A stretch of DNA of 22,757 bases from Verrucomicrobiota bacterium. GTDB lineage: Bacteria; Verrucomicrobiota; Verrucomicrobiia; Opitutales; Intestinicryptomonadaceae. Shown in pieces: positions 1 to 6,512 of the stretch; position 1 is the stretch's first letter; each line of letters opens with the position of its first letter. The DNA lies in the NCBI GenBank assembly GCA_003343565.1, contig QALA01000023.1, forward strand, positions 1 to 22,757, written 5' to 3'. Below the pieces are notes generated by a model. The model searched no databases. It was not told where the DNA came from and worked only from the letters and a program-made list of their open reading frames with translations. The position numbers and the translations under genes were made by a program.

Positions 1-355
1 GGCGTTAGCGTTTTGCGGCGCCTTGACAGGCGGGCGGACTTGGGGTAGGCGTTTGGATTGCGTCTGCGCGCTTGTTTTTGGACGCTTATTCGGAGCGTCT
101 GTGTGCTTGGTTTTGGGACGGTTATTCGGAACGCTTGTGCGTCTATATGCCAGCGTTGCCCCCTGGTTTGAATGCGGTATCGTTTGTGTGCGCGTTTGAG
201 TGGGTGCAAGGTTTGTCGCGCGGCGCGTGGATTATGCGCGCGGCAAAATTTGCGCGGGGGGTGATGCGCATATTTTTTTTCGAGCTTTTTTTGCGCGTAG
301 GTTTCTTGAGCGAATCTTGTCGCGCGGGAAGAGGTCCGCATGCCGACGTTTTGAA
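1..355. other. Gene-free stretch downstream of dnaX
   Basis: I see no convincing gene here. Open frames on the plus strand have no recognisable domain and an odd Cys/Arg/Phe-rich composition. The stretch holds an imperfect 36-bp tandem duplication (71-143) and an 8-bp perfect inverted repeat (340-347 with 359-366) that spans the stop codon of the dnaX extension. That hairpin has no U-tract after it on the minus strand, so it is not a clear terminator. The window edge prevents saying what lies beyond. Confidence 0.5.
71..143. repeat. Imperfect 36-bp tandem repeat, two copies
   Basis: Two adjacent copies share the core TTATTCGGA (86-94 and 122-130, spaced exactly 36 bases) with similar flanks such as CTTG(G)TTTTGGGACG. 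The copies differ by a few substitutions and a one-base indel. The period is a multiple of three, so plus-strand translation gives a repeated D-x-YSERLC peptide, but no real gene is evident. Confidence 0.6.
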
Positions 356-829
356 TCAGTCGGCATTCGGGTCGTCGAGGTCGAATTGCGACGGGTCGGA
401 ATCGGGTTCTTCGGGAGCGTCGTCTTTGTCCGCCTCCTTTTCGATTTCTATTCCGTCGCGCACGTATCTGAAGGGATCCGAGTGAAATTGGGAGCGCATG
501 AGACGCAAAATCTCCGGCGAAATTTTCGCAACGGCTTCGGCAAATTCCGGAGACCCGGCCTCAAAGACGCGCGCGGAAAATTGTCCTTGCCCGGAAAGAG
601 TGTCTGAATCCGCATAGCCTAAGTCCCCGTCGTCCGTACCCGGAGCGGCTTGTTCGGCTTGGGCGCAATCTTCGGATTCTTCCGGAGAAAGGGCGGCTGA
701 GTGGAAATCCGCGGATACCCTCGACTCGAAGTTTCGCGGTCGGACTTCGCTGTTGCGCGAAACGGCGGGAGCGTAAGCCGCCGCAAATTCGGCCGATTCC
801 CGCAATGCTTCAGACAGCAGGCCGGCTAT
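356..829 (-). CDS. dnaX: DnaX tau C-terminal extension, read in the +1 frame
   Basis: This frame is open from the A10 run (plus-strand T829-T838) to a TGA at 356-358. It continues the DnaX reading frame if one A is lost, or two are gained, in the run. Joining the two frames gives a tau of about 532 residues, a normal length for the family. The extension starts IAGLLSEALRESAEF, is rich in Ala, Glu and Asp, and ends in a very acidic tail. I recognise no domain, which is usual for the divergent tau C-terminus that contacts polymerase alpha and DnaB in well-studied species. A separate 149-residue gene starting at TTG 805 is possible but less likely, because the open frame extends back exactly to the homopolymer. 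A homopolymer miscount in assembly would also explain the split. Confidence 0.7.
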   Translation of the reverse strand: MAGLLSEALRESAEFAAAYAPAVSRNSEVRPRNFESRVSADFHSAALSPEESEDCAQAEQAAPGTDDGDLGYADSDTLSGQGQFSARVFEAGSPEFAEAVAKISPEILRLMRSQFHSDPFRYVRDGIEIEKEADKDDAPEEPDSDPSQFDLDDPNAD

Positions 830-1955
830 TTTTTTTTTGAACGTCGGCCGGGGCGGACGCGAGTTTGTCGAGTTCCCTTATCAGCGTGTTTATCGCCCGC
901 GAGCGGCTCTGTTCCACGGCCTTTAACAAGGCTATTTCAAAGTTCGCCTTTTCGGAAAGCCCGTTTTTGAGCGTCGCCTGCGCCGACTGCAAAACGTCCA
1001 ACATGCGCATGAGCTGTTCCGAATACAGAGTCTTTCCGCCGAAGTCGACTTCCCCGTCCTTGAGAGACTCCACCATTTTCGCGCGGACGTAAATCTGCAT
1101 GTCGCACAGCGCGCGGTAGAGGTCGCAGCCTTCGGAGGCAAGCTCGTCCACGCCCTTGACAACGGCGGCGTAATTTCCCTTCGCCATGCTCTCCGTTAAG
1201 GAGGCTATCTGCTCCTGGCTCGCCAGCCCATAGACCCCCATGACATCGGATATGCCGATTTTTTTCCCGCAAAAGGAAATCATCTGGTCGAGAATGCTTT
1301 GGGCGTCGCGCATGCCGCCGTTTGCAAGGCGGGCTATGGCGCGCAACGCTTCCGGGGCGGCGTCTATTTCCTCAAGCTTTGCGATGCGTCCGAGGTGTTC
1401 GGCTATGAGCGACTCGTCGATGGGCCTGAACTCGAATCTTTGGCAGCGGGAGGTGATTGTGCCGAGAACCTTGTGCGCTTCGGTAGTCGCGAATATGAAC
1501 TTGACGTGTTTGGGCGGCTCCTCAAGGGTCTTTAGGAGCGCGTTGAAAGCTTCCGTCGTAAGCGAGTGGACCTCGTCTATTATGTATATTTTATAAGTGC
1601 ATTGCGCGGGGGCGTACTGGCACTCCTCGCGGAGCTGGCGGATCTCGTCTATGGATCGGTTTGAGGCTCCGTCTATTTCTATGACGTCCATGCACGAACC
1701 GTCCATGATGGAGCGCGATACCTCGTCGTCGTCAGGCTGGACGTTTGGGCCGCCCTTGGCGTTGAGCGCTTTGGCCAGCAGGCGCGCGACGGTCGTCTTT
1801 CCCGTCCCGCGCGGGCCGACAAACAGGTATGCATGCCCGATTCGCCCGGACTCTATCGAATTTGTCAGCGTCTTGACGATGTGCTGCTGCCCGACCAGTT
1901 CGGAAAACTGCTTTGGTCTGTATCTGCGGGCTATTACCTGGTATGATTCGGCCAT
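810..1955 (-). CDS. dnaX: DNA polymerase III subunit gamma/tau (zero-frame, gamma-length product)
   Basis: This is the AAA+ clamp-loader ATPase that loads the sliding clamp at the replication fork. Visible motifs are the N-terminal YRPKQFSELVGQ, Walker A GPRGTGKT (47-54), DGASNRSIDEIR (95-106), Walker B IIDEVH (125-130), a sensor-1-like FATTEAHKV (155-163) and the SRC motif in ITSRCQRF. The zero frame stops at residue 381, near the end of clamp-loader domain III, so it resembles the short gamma form. The last residues, KKNSRPAV, follow an A10 run beyond which the +1 frame is open. The usual four zinc-binding Cys between Walker A and the DGAS motif are absent: only Cys88 is present there. An AGGG element lies about 10 bases before ATG 1955. 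Identification is near certain; which protein forms are made is inferred. Confidence 0.95.
   Translation of the reverse strand: MAESYQVIARRYRPKQFSELVGQQHIVKTLTNSIESGRIGHAYLFVGPRGTGKTTVARLLAKALNAKGGPNVQPDDDEVSRSIMDGSCMDVIEIDGASNRSIDEIRQLREECQYAPAQCTYKIYIIDEVHSLTTEAFNALLKTLEEPPKHVKFIFATTEAHKVLGTITSRCQRFEFRPIDESLIAEHLGRIAKLEEIDAAPEALRAIARLANGGMRDAQSILDQMISFCGKKIGISDVMGVYGLASQEQIASLTESMAKGNYAAVVKGVDELASEGCDLYRALCDMQIYVRAKMVESLKDGEVDFGGKTLYSEQLMRMLDVLQSAQATLKNGLSEKANFEIALLKAVEQSRSRAINTLIRELDKLASAPADVQKKNSRPAV
820..849 (-). promoter_or_regulatory. Putative dnaX slippage site: A10 run within a GC hairpin
   Basis: The coding strand has ten consecutive A (829-838), flanked by GGCCG and CGGCC arms (845-849 with 820-824) that put the run in a loop. 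Runs of nine or more A are known RNA polymerase slippage sites; Thermus dnaX makes its two forms this way. Zero frame gives a 381-residue product, one added A gives an immediate TAG after KKK, and one lost A gives the roughly 532-residue form. Whether slippage happens here is inference. Confidence 0.6.
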
Positions 1956-2160
1956 TGACAGACCACCCTACATATGGAGCCGGCATCTTCAACATTTTTT
2001 TTGTCGAAAGCGCGTTCCGCCAGCCTTTCTTTCTTTGTTTGCATGGGGCGCGGGCGGGATTTCCCGGCGCGTCACGGCTTGCGGCGCAACAAATCCGCCG
2101 CGGCTATTTCTGCCGCGTATCGCGCGCGGGCGTTTTGTCGCGCTTTGCTTTGAAAGAATG

Positions 2161-2189
2161 TTGACACGCAAAATTGCGGCGCGTATGCA
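2161..2189 (+). promoter_or_regulatory. Weak sigma-70-like promoter before the membrane-protein gene
   Basis: A perfect TTGACA (2161-2166) is followed after 17 bases by TATGCA (2184-2189), which matches only the first half of the -10 consensus. It lies 58 bases before the chosen start in the divergent gap between dnaX and the plus-strand pair. Position and -35 support it; the -10 is poor. Confidence 0.35.
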
Positions 2190-2246
2190 GACTTTTTGCG
2201 GGATTTTTTTTGAACGCGCGTGTCTAATTTTAACATGGCTGTAAAT

Positions 2247-2717
2247 ATGAATATTACAAACAAGGGACGAATGTTTTTCGTTGCGGGATTGGGGGCGATA
2301 ATCTTGTCGCTTTGCGCGGTGTGGTTTGCAGCCTATACCGTTTGCGCCGACAACCCCGGAATAGCGCACATCGCGGACAAGCACGTGGATTCGCTTTCCA
2401 ACGGGCTGATGACCTACGCGTCCATAAGCGTCGGCTTCATATTGACGGAGTTTGCGCTGCTTCTGACGTTTTCGTCCAGCGCGTTCTTTGCGAACTGGCG
2501 AAGGAGCGGAAAATTTCTGCTTTGGCAGGCGGTGAATTTGCTGGCGGTGTTCAGCAGTCTGGCGGTTTTGGTGTCGTCGTTCGTGCTCTTGGGGTGGGAG
2601 TCGACCCTGCCGTTCGTGATGGGGATTTTGGCGGTCAACGTAGTCTGCATGGTACTGGTGTTCACGCCGCTGCTCGTAGTCGCCGGAAGGATACTGAGGG
2701 AAGGGGAACAGCTTTGA
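2247..2717 (+). CDS. Small integral membrane protein, four predicted helices, unknown function
   Basis: I do not recognise the family. About 156 residues contain four hydrophobic segments: FFVAGLGAIILSLCAVWFAA, YASISVGFILTEFALLLTF, LLWQAVNLLAVFSSLAVLVSS and LPFVMGILAVNVVCMVLVF. A polar loop (DNPGIAHIADKHVDSLSNG) lies between the first two. A basic stretch (NKGR) before the first helix suggests a cytoplasmic N-terminus. The start is uncertain: GTG 2220, ATG 2235 and ATG 2247 keep the basic N-terminus but lack a ribosome site, whereas ATG 2271 has AAGGGA just upstream. The stop overlaps the TTG start of the downstream phosphatase gene (TTGA), so the two are probably translationally coupled. Function cannot be inferred beyond membrane location. 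Confidence 0.7.
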   Translation: MNITNKGRMFFVAGLGAIILSLCAVWFAAYTVCADNPGIAHIADKHVDSLSNGLMTYASISVGFILTEFALLLTFSSSAFFANWRRSGKFLLWQAVNLLAVFSSLAVLVSSFVLLGWESTLPFVMGILAVNVVCMVLVFTPLLVVAGRILREGEQL

Positions 2718-3454
2718 CGGTGCGGGAATTTTTAGCGAATTGGGCGAAATTCGCGCTCGTCTTGACGCTCGTTGTGCCGCCGGTTTTTTTCGCGCATGCG
2801 CAAGCGGCGGAGGACGGCGTTAACTTCCGCCGAATTTACCTCGCCCGGCACGGGCAGAGGCCGCCGAAAGGCGATCCGGCCTTGACCGAACTGGGCAGGG
2901 CGCAGGCGCGTCTGCTTGGCGAGCGTCTGAAATCGGAGTCCTTTAAAGGGCGCATTTACGCCTCGCCCTATTTGCGCACGGTCGAGACCGCAGTTCAAAT
3001 CGCGCGCGTCGTTGGCGGAAAGGTGCTTTTGAATCCGCTGATACAGGAGCGCACCCGCAAGCCGGGAAAGCCCGACATCGCCGGACTTTCGCAAGACGAG
3101 CTTTCAAAAATCTTTCCCGGATTCATATCGGAACAGCCCGCGCTGCCCTATCCGTGGGTGTATGACGACAACACTGGGGAAATGCTCATCAAACGCGTGG
3201 AGCGCGCGATAGACGACGCCCTCGCAAAGGGCGGGGATTTCATTTTAGTCGGCCACAAGGCCACCGTTCTTGCGGGGCTGAAAATATTGGGCGCGCGCGC
3301 CGGAGTGGAGCTTGACGCCAAAGTCTGGAACTGCACATTGGCCTATTTTGTCGCCGACGCAGACGGAAACGTAAAGTTTGTGGGATTCGGCACGGGATTC
3401 ATTCCCCCGCCGATGATAACCGACAACACAAAGGCGCCGCTTTTGGAAAATTGA
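2714..3454 (+). CDS. Secreted histidine phosphatase superfamily (RHG) protein
   Basis: The protein has the phosphoglycerate-mutase-like phosphatase fold, which transfers phosphate through a catalytic histidine. The RHG motif is in IYLARHGQRP with His46, the second Arg is Arg88 in SPYLRTVETA, the probable acid is Glu112 in QERTR, and the second His is His181 in VGHKATV. The N-terminus has a hydrophobic signal segment (FALVLTLVVPPVFFAHAQA) with a plausible cleavage after AQA, so the enzyme is probably periplasmic. The start chosen is TTG 2714, because AAGGGGAA ends six bases upstream and the codon overlaps the preceding stop as TTGA; GTG 2720 is the alternative. Length is 246 residues. Substrate is unknown; members of this superfamily act on sugar phosphates, phytate, phosphoproteins or nucleotides. 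Confidence 0.85.
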   Translation: MTVREFLANWAKFALVLTLVVPPVFFAHAQAAEDGVNFRRIYLARHGQRPPKGDPALTELGRAQARLLGERLKSESFKGRIYASPYLRTVETAVQIARVVGGKVLLNPLIQERTRKPGKPDIAGLSQDELSKIFPGFISEQPALPYPWVYDDNTGEMLIKRVERAIDDALAKGGDFILVGHKATVLAGLKILGARAGVELDAKVWNCTLAYFVADADGNVKFVGFGTGFIPPPMITDNTKAPLLEN

Positions 3455-3483
3455 AACGGCGCTCTTGTGTGCGCGTTTTTTTT
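3454..3483 (+). terminator. Probable intrinsic terminator after the histidine phosphatase gene
   Basis: The arms AAACG-(G)-CGC (3454-3462) and GCGCGTTT (3471-3478) form an eight-pair stem with one bulged G and an eight-base loop. A run of eight T (3476-3483) begins within the stem. It starts at the last base of the stop codon. The short bulged stem lowers confidence. Confidence 0.5.
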
Positions 3484-3640
3484 CGGCCTATTTTTTTCGG
3501 ATTTTTGAAAATCTATTCCGACGCGCTGGACAATCTTTGTTTATGTCCCGCGAAAAAATCCGCCGGACGGACAATCCGCGGCGGCTTCGCGTTCCGCATT
3601 TGTATTTTTGCCGAAGTTTTTTTTCGCAGGCGCAGCCTTG

Positions 3641-3684
3641 CGGATAAAACAAAAAGCGCGCCCGAAAGATGCGGCGCGCTTTTG
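3641..3684 (-). terminator. Intrinsic terminator of the trmD-rplS transcript
   Basis: AAAAGCGCGCC (3652-3662) and GGCGCGCTTTT (3673-3683) form a perfect 11-bp stem with a ten-base loop. On the minus strand it is followed by TTTTTGTTTT. It lies 22 bases past the rplS stop. The stem has T on both sides, so it may also stop plus-strand transcription. Confidence 0.85.
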
Positions 3685-3704
3685 TAAAATTTTTGCGAAA
3701 CGCG

Positions 3705-4064
3705 TTAGAAGTTGAGGCGGGCCTCTTTGACTTTCGAAGCCTCCTTGCCGATTCTGTCGCGCAGATAGTAGAGGCGCGCGCGCATCGGAACGGACTCGCG
3801 GTCGACTTCGATTTTTGCGATGTTGGGCGAATTTACGGGAAACACGCGCTCGACCCCCTCGCCGTAGGATATGCGGCGCACTGTGAATGTCTCATGAATG
3901 CCGCTGCCTTTGCGGGCTATCACGATTCCCGCGAAAATCTGAATGCGCTCCTTGTCGCCCTCGCGGACTTTCGTGTGTACGCGAACGCCGTCGCCCACCT
4001 TGAATTTTGCGACGCCGTCCTTGATTTGCGATTTGGTTATCTCTTTCAATAAGGCCTGGTTCAT
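3705..4064 (-). CDS. rplS: 50S ribosomal protein L19
   Basis: L19 lies at the 30S-50S interface of the ribosome. The 119-residue product matches the family's usual length and its conserved blocks: KVGDGVRVHTKVREGDKERIQ, FAGIVIARKGSG, ETFTVRRISYGEGVERVFP, NSPNIAKIEVDRE and the C-terminal RARLYYLRDRIGKEA. GGAAGGG lies about eight bases before ATG 4064, which fixes the start. It follows trmD after 16 bases on the same strand, so the two are probably cotranscribed, and it ends just before a strong terminator. No unusual features. Confidence 0.98.
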   Translation of the reverse strand: MNQALLKEITKSQIKDGVAKFKVGDGVRVHTKVREGDKERIQIFAGIVIARKGSGIHETFTVRRISYGEGVERVFPVNSPNIAKIEVDRESVPMRARLYYLRDRIGKEASKVKEARLNF

Positions 4065-4080
4065 GATGTTTCCCTTCCGA

Positions 4081-4770
4081 TTAAATGTTTTTGTTTATGA
4101 TGTCGCCCCTTCTTGCGAGCGTTTTTTTCTCCTGCTGTTCGAGCCTCCACGCCCCAATGCGCGCGTGGTCGCCCGACATTAGAACTTCCGGCACGGGCAT
4201 TCCCCTGAATACCGCGGGTCTGGTATATTGTGGAAAAGAAAGCAGATTGGCGTTAAAAGAGTCGTACGTCAAGGAATTTTCTTCTCCCAAAACGCCTTTT
4301 ACGTGTCTGGCGACCGCGTCGGCCAAAACGGCCGCAGGAAGGGTGCCGTTTGTCAGAACGTAGTCGCCAATGGAAATTTCGCGGTCTATCACGCAGTCGC
4401 GCACGCGCTGGTCGACGCCCTCGTAGTGCCCGCTGAGAAGAATCAAATGGCGTTCCGCCGCAAGCTCCTTCGCAATGGAGGCGTTGAAGCGCTCCCCGTC
4501 GGGGCACATATATATCCGCACGCACCCCGGAGTTTGCAGGGCCTCAATGGCCGAAAAAATCGGCTGCGGCATCATGACCATTCCGGGCCCTCCGCCGAAC
4601 GGCCTGTCGTCGGTGCAGCGGTGTTTGTCGTCCGACCAGTCCCGTATGTTGTGCACGCCTATGTCCAGTATGCCGGCGCGCCGCGCCCTGCCGATCATGC
4701 TCTCGGACAGATAGCCTTCGAGCATTTTCGGAAAGAGGGTCAGAAAGTCGATTTTGAGAGCTGCGGCCAT
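4081..4770 (-). CDS. trmD: tRNA (guanine-N1)-methyltransferase
   Basis: TrmD methylates G37 next to the anticodon, using S-adenosylmethionine, and prevents +1 frameshifting. The N-terminal IDFLTLFPKML, the DDRPFGGGPGMVMMPQP block and the trefoil-knot SAM site (LLSGHYEGVDQRV, then EISIGDYVLTNGTLPA) are all present, followed by the conserved SFPQYTRP and VLMSGDHARIGAWR. Length is 229 residues, close to the family norm. The conserved region begins at residue 5, so ATG 4770 is the right start, although it has no Shine-Dalgarno sequence and lies five bases after the T-tract of the terminator downstream of rpsP. Expression may therefore depend on readthrough. It is followed by rplS as in most bacteria, but rimM is missing from the usual rpsP-rimM-trmD-rplS order. 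Confidence 0.98.
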   Translation of the reverse strand: MAAALKIDFLTLFPKMLEGYLSESMIGRARRAGILDIGVHNIRDWSDDKHRCTDDRPFGGGPGMVMMPQPIFSAIEALQTPGCVRIYMCPDGERFNASIAKELAAERHLILLSGHYEGVDQRVRDCVIDREISIGDYVLTNGTLPAAVLADAVARHVKGVLGEENSLTYDSFNANLLSFPQYTRPAVFRGMPVPEVLMSGDHARIGAWRLEQQEKKTLARRGDIINKNI

Positions 4771-4775
4771 CGGAC

Positions 4776-4814
4776 AAATAAAAAACCCGCGGCATAATCG
4801 ATTACACTGCGGGT
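4776..4814 (-). terminator. Intrinsic terminator or attenuator between rpsP and trmD
   Basis: ACCCGC and GCGGGT (4809-4814 with 4785-4790) enclose a second, nearly self-complementary hairpin centred on AATCGATT. On the minus strand it is followed by TTTTTT-A-TTT. It starts 26 bases after the rpsP stop and ends five bases before the trmD start codon. It should reduce transcription from rpsP into trmD-rplS. Confidence 0.75.
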
Positions 4815-4840
4815 CGGGCTAAAATGCGAATCGGGCCGGA

Positions 4841-5104
4841 CTACGCCTGCGCCGCCGCGGCCGCGCGGGCCTTTTTGATTATGCTCCTGGCAGTGTCCGA
4901 AGGCTGCGCGCCGACGCCCAGCCAATAGTCCGCACGCTCGACGTTTATCTGTACCTCCACGTCCTTGCCGCGCGGTTTCGGATTGTATAGGCCGAGGTTT
5001 TCGACAAACCTGCCGTCGCGGCTGGAGGTGCTTTCGGCGACCACCAGGCGGTACATCGGATTGTGTGCGGAACCGTGTCTTTGAAGTCTTATTCTAAGTG
5101 CCAT
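4841..5104 (-). CDS. rpsP: 30S ribosomal protein S16
   Basis: S16 is a small-subunit protein needed for 30S assembly. The 87-residue product carries the family signature from the start, ALRIRLQRHGSAHNPMYRLVVAE, then SSRDGRFVENLGLYNPKP and the DYWLGVGAQPSDTARSIIKKA block. The C-terminus is a short Ala-rich tail. ATG 5104 is the only sensible start because the conserved region begins there; no Shine-Dalgarno sequence is visible and the upstream bases are AT-rich (TATATAAGAT). It is first in the local minus-strand cluster and is separated from trmD by a strong hairpin with a U-tract, so it may be expressed more than the downstream genes. Confidence 0.98.
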   Translation of the reverse strand: MALRIRLQRHGSAHNPMYRLVVAESTSSRDGRFVENLGLYNPKPRGKDVEVQINVERADYWLGVGAQPSDTARSIIKKARAAAAAQA

Positions 5105-5162
5105 ATCTTATATAGAAAATGAATTAAAGTTTGCCATTTCACAGAAACGCCGAAAGTTGTAA

Positions 5163-5183
5163 AGCTTTTTTTTAAAAAAAGCT
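5163..5183. repeat. T8A7 palindrome upstream of rpsP
   Basis: The sequence AGCT7-T-A7GCT is an inverted repeat with ten-base arms and a one-base centre, about 60 bases before the rpsP start. Such T/A tracts bend DNA and can act as UP-like promoter elements, or fold as a weak RNA hairpin. It is not followed by a GC stem, so it is not a standard terminator. Confidence 0.5.
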
Positions 5184-5203
5184 CCCGCCGAATTTGGAAG
5201 CCG

Positions 5204-5245
5204 CCCGCTGCCGCGCGAAAAACGCCCCTAGCGCGTTGCGGCGGG
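5204..5245. promoter_or_regulatory. GC-rich hairpin upstream of rpsP, role unclear
   Basis: CCCGCTGCCGCGCG (5204-5217) and CGCGTTGCGGCGGG (5232-5245) pair over 14 positions with one mismatch and a few wobbles around a 14-base loop. On the plus strand it is followed by AAATTTTTT, as in a terminator, but no plus-strand gene lies upstream. On the minus strand it would sit in the rpsP 5' region. It may be an S16 leader structure or simply a boundary element. Confidence 0.4.
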
Positions 5246-5336
5246 AAATTTTTTCGGAATTTGAAACGTCAGCTCCTGCGCCCGTTCCCGAAGTTATCCT
5301 TTAAATGTCTGCGAACTCCCCTGTAAAGGCGCGCGC

Positions 5337-5370
5337 AAAAATCCCCCTTCCGGAATCGCCGCAAGGGGGA
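5337..5370 (-). terminator. Intrinsic terminator of the aldolase gene
   Basis: On the minus strand a perfect eight-base stem, TCCCCCTT (5363-5370) with AAGGGGGA (5342-5349), encloses a 13-base loop and is followed by TTTTT (5341-5337). It begins 21 bases past the aldolase stop. Confidence 0.85.
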
Positions 5371-5391
5371 CGGGTCGGCGCCTTCGCGCGG

Positions 5392-6387
5392 CTATTTCAT
5401 CATTTCGTCGTAAAATTCGACAATGCGGCCGCGCCTGTCGGATTCGTTAAACTCCATGGCGTCCTTGGGGTGGCGGTTCAGGAAACCCGTCACCATGTAG
5501 GGGTAGTCGAATCCCCAGCCCAGCTTTGCGCGCATGGGCTCAATGTGCTTCTCGATGCAATCGAGCAGCGGACGCATTCTGTACTTCGGGTTGTGGAGGA
5601 AACCGACAAGCATTTCGAGCGGACAATTCCCCGCGCCGCGGCCGAGCCCGGCGAGCGTGCCGTCAACCATGTTCGCCCCGGCGACTATGGCCTCAATCGT
5701 GTTGGAAAAGGCCAGCTGGAGATTGTTGTGCGCGTGTATGCCGACCTCCTTGCCGAACTCGTTGGCTATGCGCATGTACTTCGCCATCATGTAGCGTATC
5801 TGCTCGCTGTACAGCGAGCCGAAACTGTCGACCAGGTAAATCGCCTGCGCGGGGGATTGGCCGAGGAGTTCGAGACCTTCGTCCAACTCGCTCTCGCGGA
5901 CGGTCGAGATTGCCATGAGGTTTACGGTGGTTTCGTATCCCTTCTGCGCGGCGTCGTTGATCATGTCTATGGCGAGGGGAATCTGGTGTATGTATGTGGC
6001 GATTCGTATTACGTCTATCGCGCTTTCCGACTTGGGGAGAATGTCGGTCTTGTAGTCGCATTTTTCGGCGTCCGCCATGACGGATATTTTTATGTCGCGC
6101 TTGTTGTCGCCTACAATGCGCCTGATGTCGTCCTCTTTGCAGAAACGCCACGGGCCGAATTTCTCCGGAGAGTATATGCGGGCGCTGTTCTTGTATCCCA
6201 TCTCCATGCAGTCTATTCCCGCGTCGGCGCAGGCGTCGTAAACGGCGCGCACCACTTCGTCGGAGAAGCGGCTGGAATTCATCAAACCGCCGTCCCTTAT
6301 CGTGCAGTCGAGCACCTTTATTTCTTTTCTGAATCCAACCCACCTTCCGGAGGAGCTGGACGATCCGTTCATTGTCTTTTGATTCAT
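5392..6387 (-). CDS. DRE-TIM (HMGL-like) metallo-aldolase family protein
   Basis: The protein belongs to the pyruvate-carboxyltransferase-like TIM-barrel enzymes, which form or break C-C bonds with a divalent metal. It resembles the 4-hydroxy-2-oxovalerate aldolase branch. The metal and substrate signature is LDCTIRDGG (Asp27, Arg31, Asp32), the second metal site is His218 and His220 in GIHAHNN, and the glycine-rich GLGRGAGNCPLE lies at 248-259. Length is 331 residues. The N-terminus has a low-complexity GSSSSSG stretch before the barrel; ATG 6372 is an alternative to ATG 6387, and neither has a clear ribosome site. The gene stands alone between its own terminator and a leader that encodes YYYYFFY and ends in a competing terminator, so expression probably responds to charged tRNA-Tyr or tRNA-Phe. 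The exact substrate is unknown; a role linked to aromatic amino acids is suggested only by this leader. Confidence 0.85.
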   Translation of the reverse strand: MNQKTMNGSSSSSGRWVGFRKEIKVLDCTIRDGGLMNSSRFSDEVVRAVYDACADAGIDCMEMGYKNSARIYSPEKFGPWRFCKEDDIRRIVGDNKRDIKISVMADAEKCDYKTDILPKSESAIDVIRIATYIHQIPLAIDMINDAAQKGYETTVNLMAISTVRESELDEGLELLGQSPAQAIYLVDSFGSLYSEQIRYMMAKYMRIANEFGKEVGIHAHNNLQLAFSNTIEAIVAGANMVDGTLAGLGRGAGNCPLEMLVGFLHNPKYRMRPLLDCIEKHIEPMRAKLGWGFDYPYMVTGFLNRHPKDAMEFNESDRRGRIVEFYDEMMK

Positions 6388-6439
6388 GTCTTTTGTAGTT
6401 GTAGGAATTGATTTAAAGCGCGTCAGAAAAATTTTTCAC

Positions 6440-6470
6440 AAAAAAAACCCGAACGCTTTAACGTTCGGGT
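6440..6470 (-). terminator. Leader (attenuator) terminator upstream of the aldolase gene
   Basis: ACCCGAACG (6470-6462) and CGTTCGGGT (6455-6447) form a perfect nine-base stem around a six-base loop, followed on the minus strand by a run of U (6447-6440). It lies 31 bases past the leader ORF stop and 52 bases before the aldolase start, so it would end transcripts before the gene. Its 5' arm can pair instead with the end of the leader ORF. The opposite strand also has six T after the stem, but no plus-strand gene lies upstream. Confidence 0.85.
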
Positions 6471-6512
6471 CTTTTTTCCTTAGCAAAACCGGACCGGCCG
6501 CTTACCGAACGT
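6461..6512 (-). promoter_or_regulatory. Predicted antiterminator of the Tyr/Phe attenuator
   Basis: ACGTTCGG in the last codons of the leader ORF (6512-6505) is exactly complementary over eight bases to CCGAACGT (6468-6461), which is the 5' arm and first loop base of the terminator. The two pairings exclude each other. A ribosome stalled at the Tyr/Phe codons (6523-6543) would leave 6505-6512 free and allow readthrough. A ribosome reaching the stop (6502-6504) would cover it and let the terminator form. The pairing is read from the sequence; the mechanism is inferred from the known his, phe and trp attenuators. Confidence 0.7.

Noticed and set aside
5305..6411. 368-codon open frame on the plus strand
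   Set aside because: It is antisense to the DRE-TIM aldolase, which has intact metal-binding motifs; the plus-strand product has no recognisable motif.
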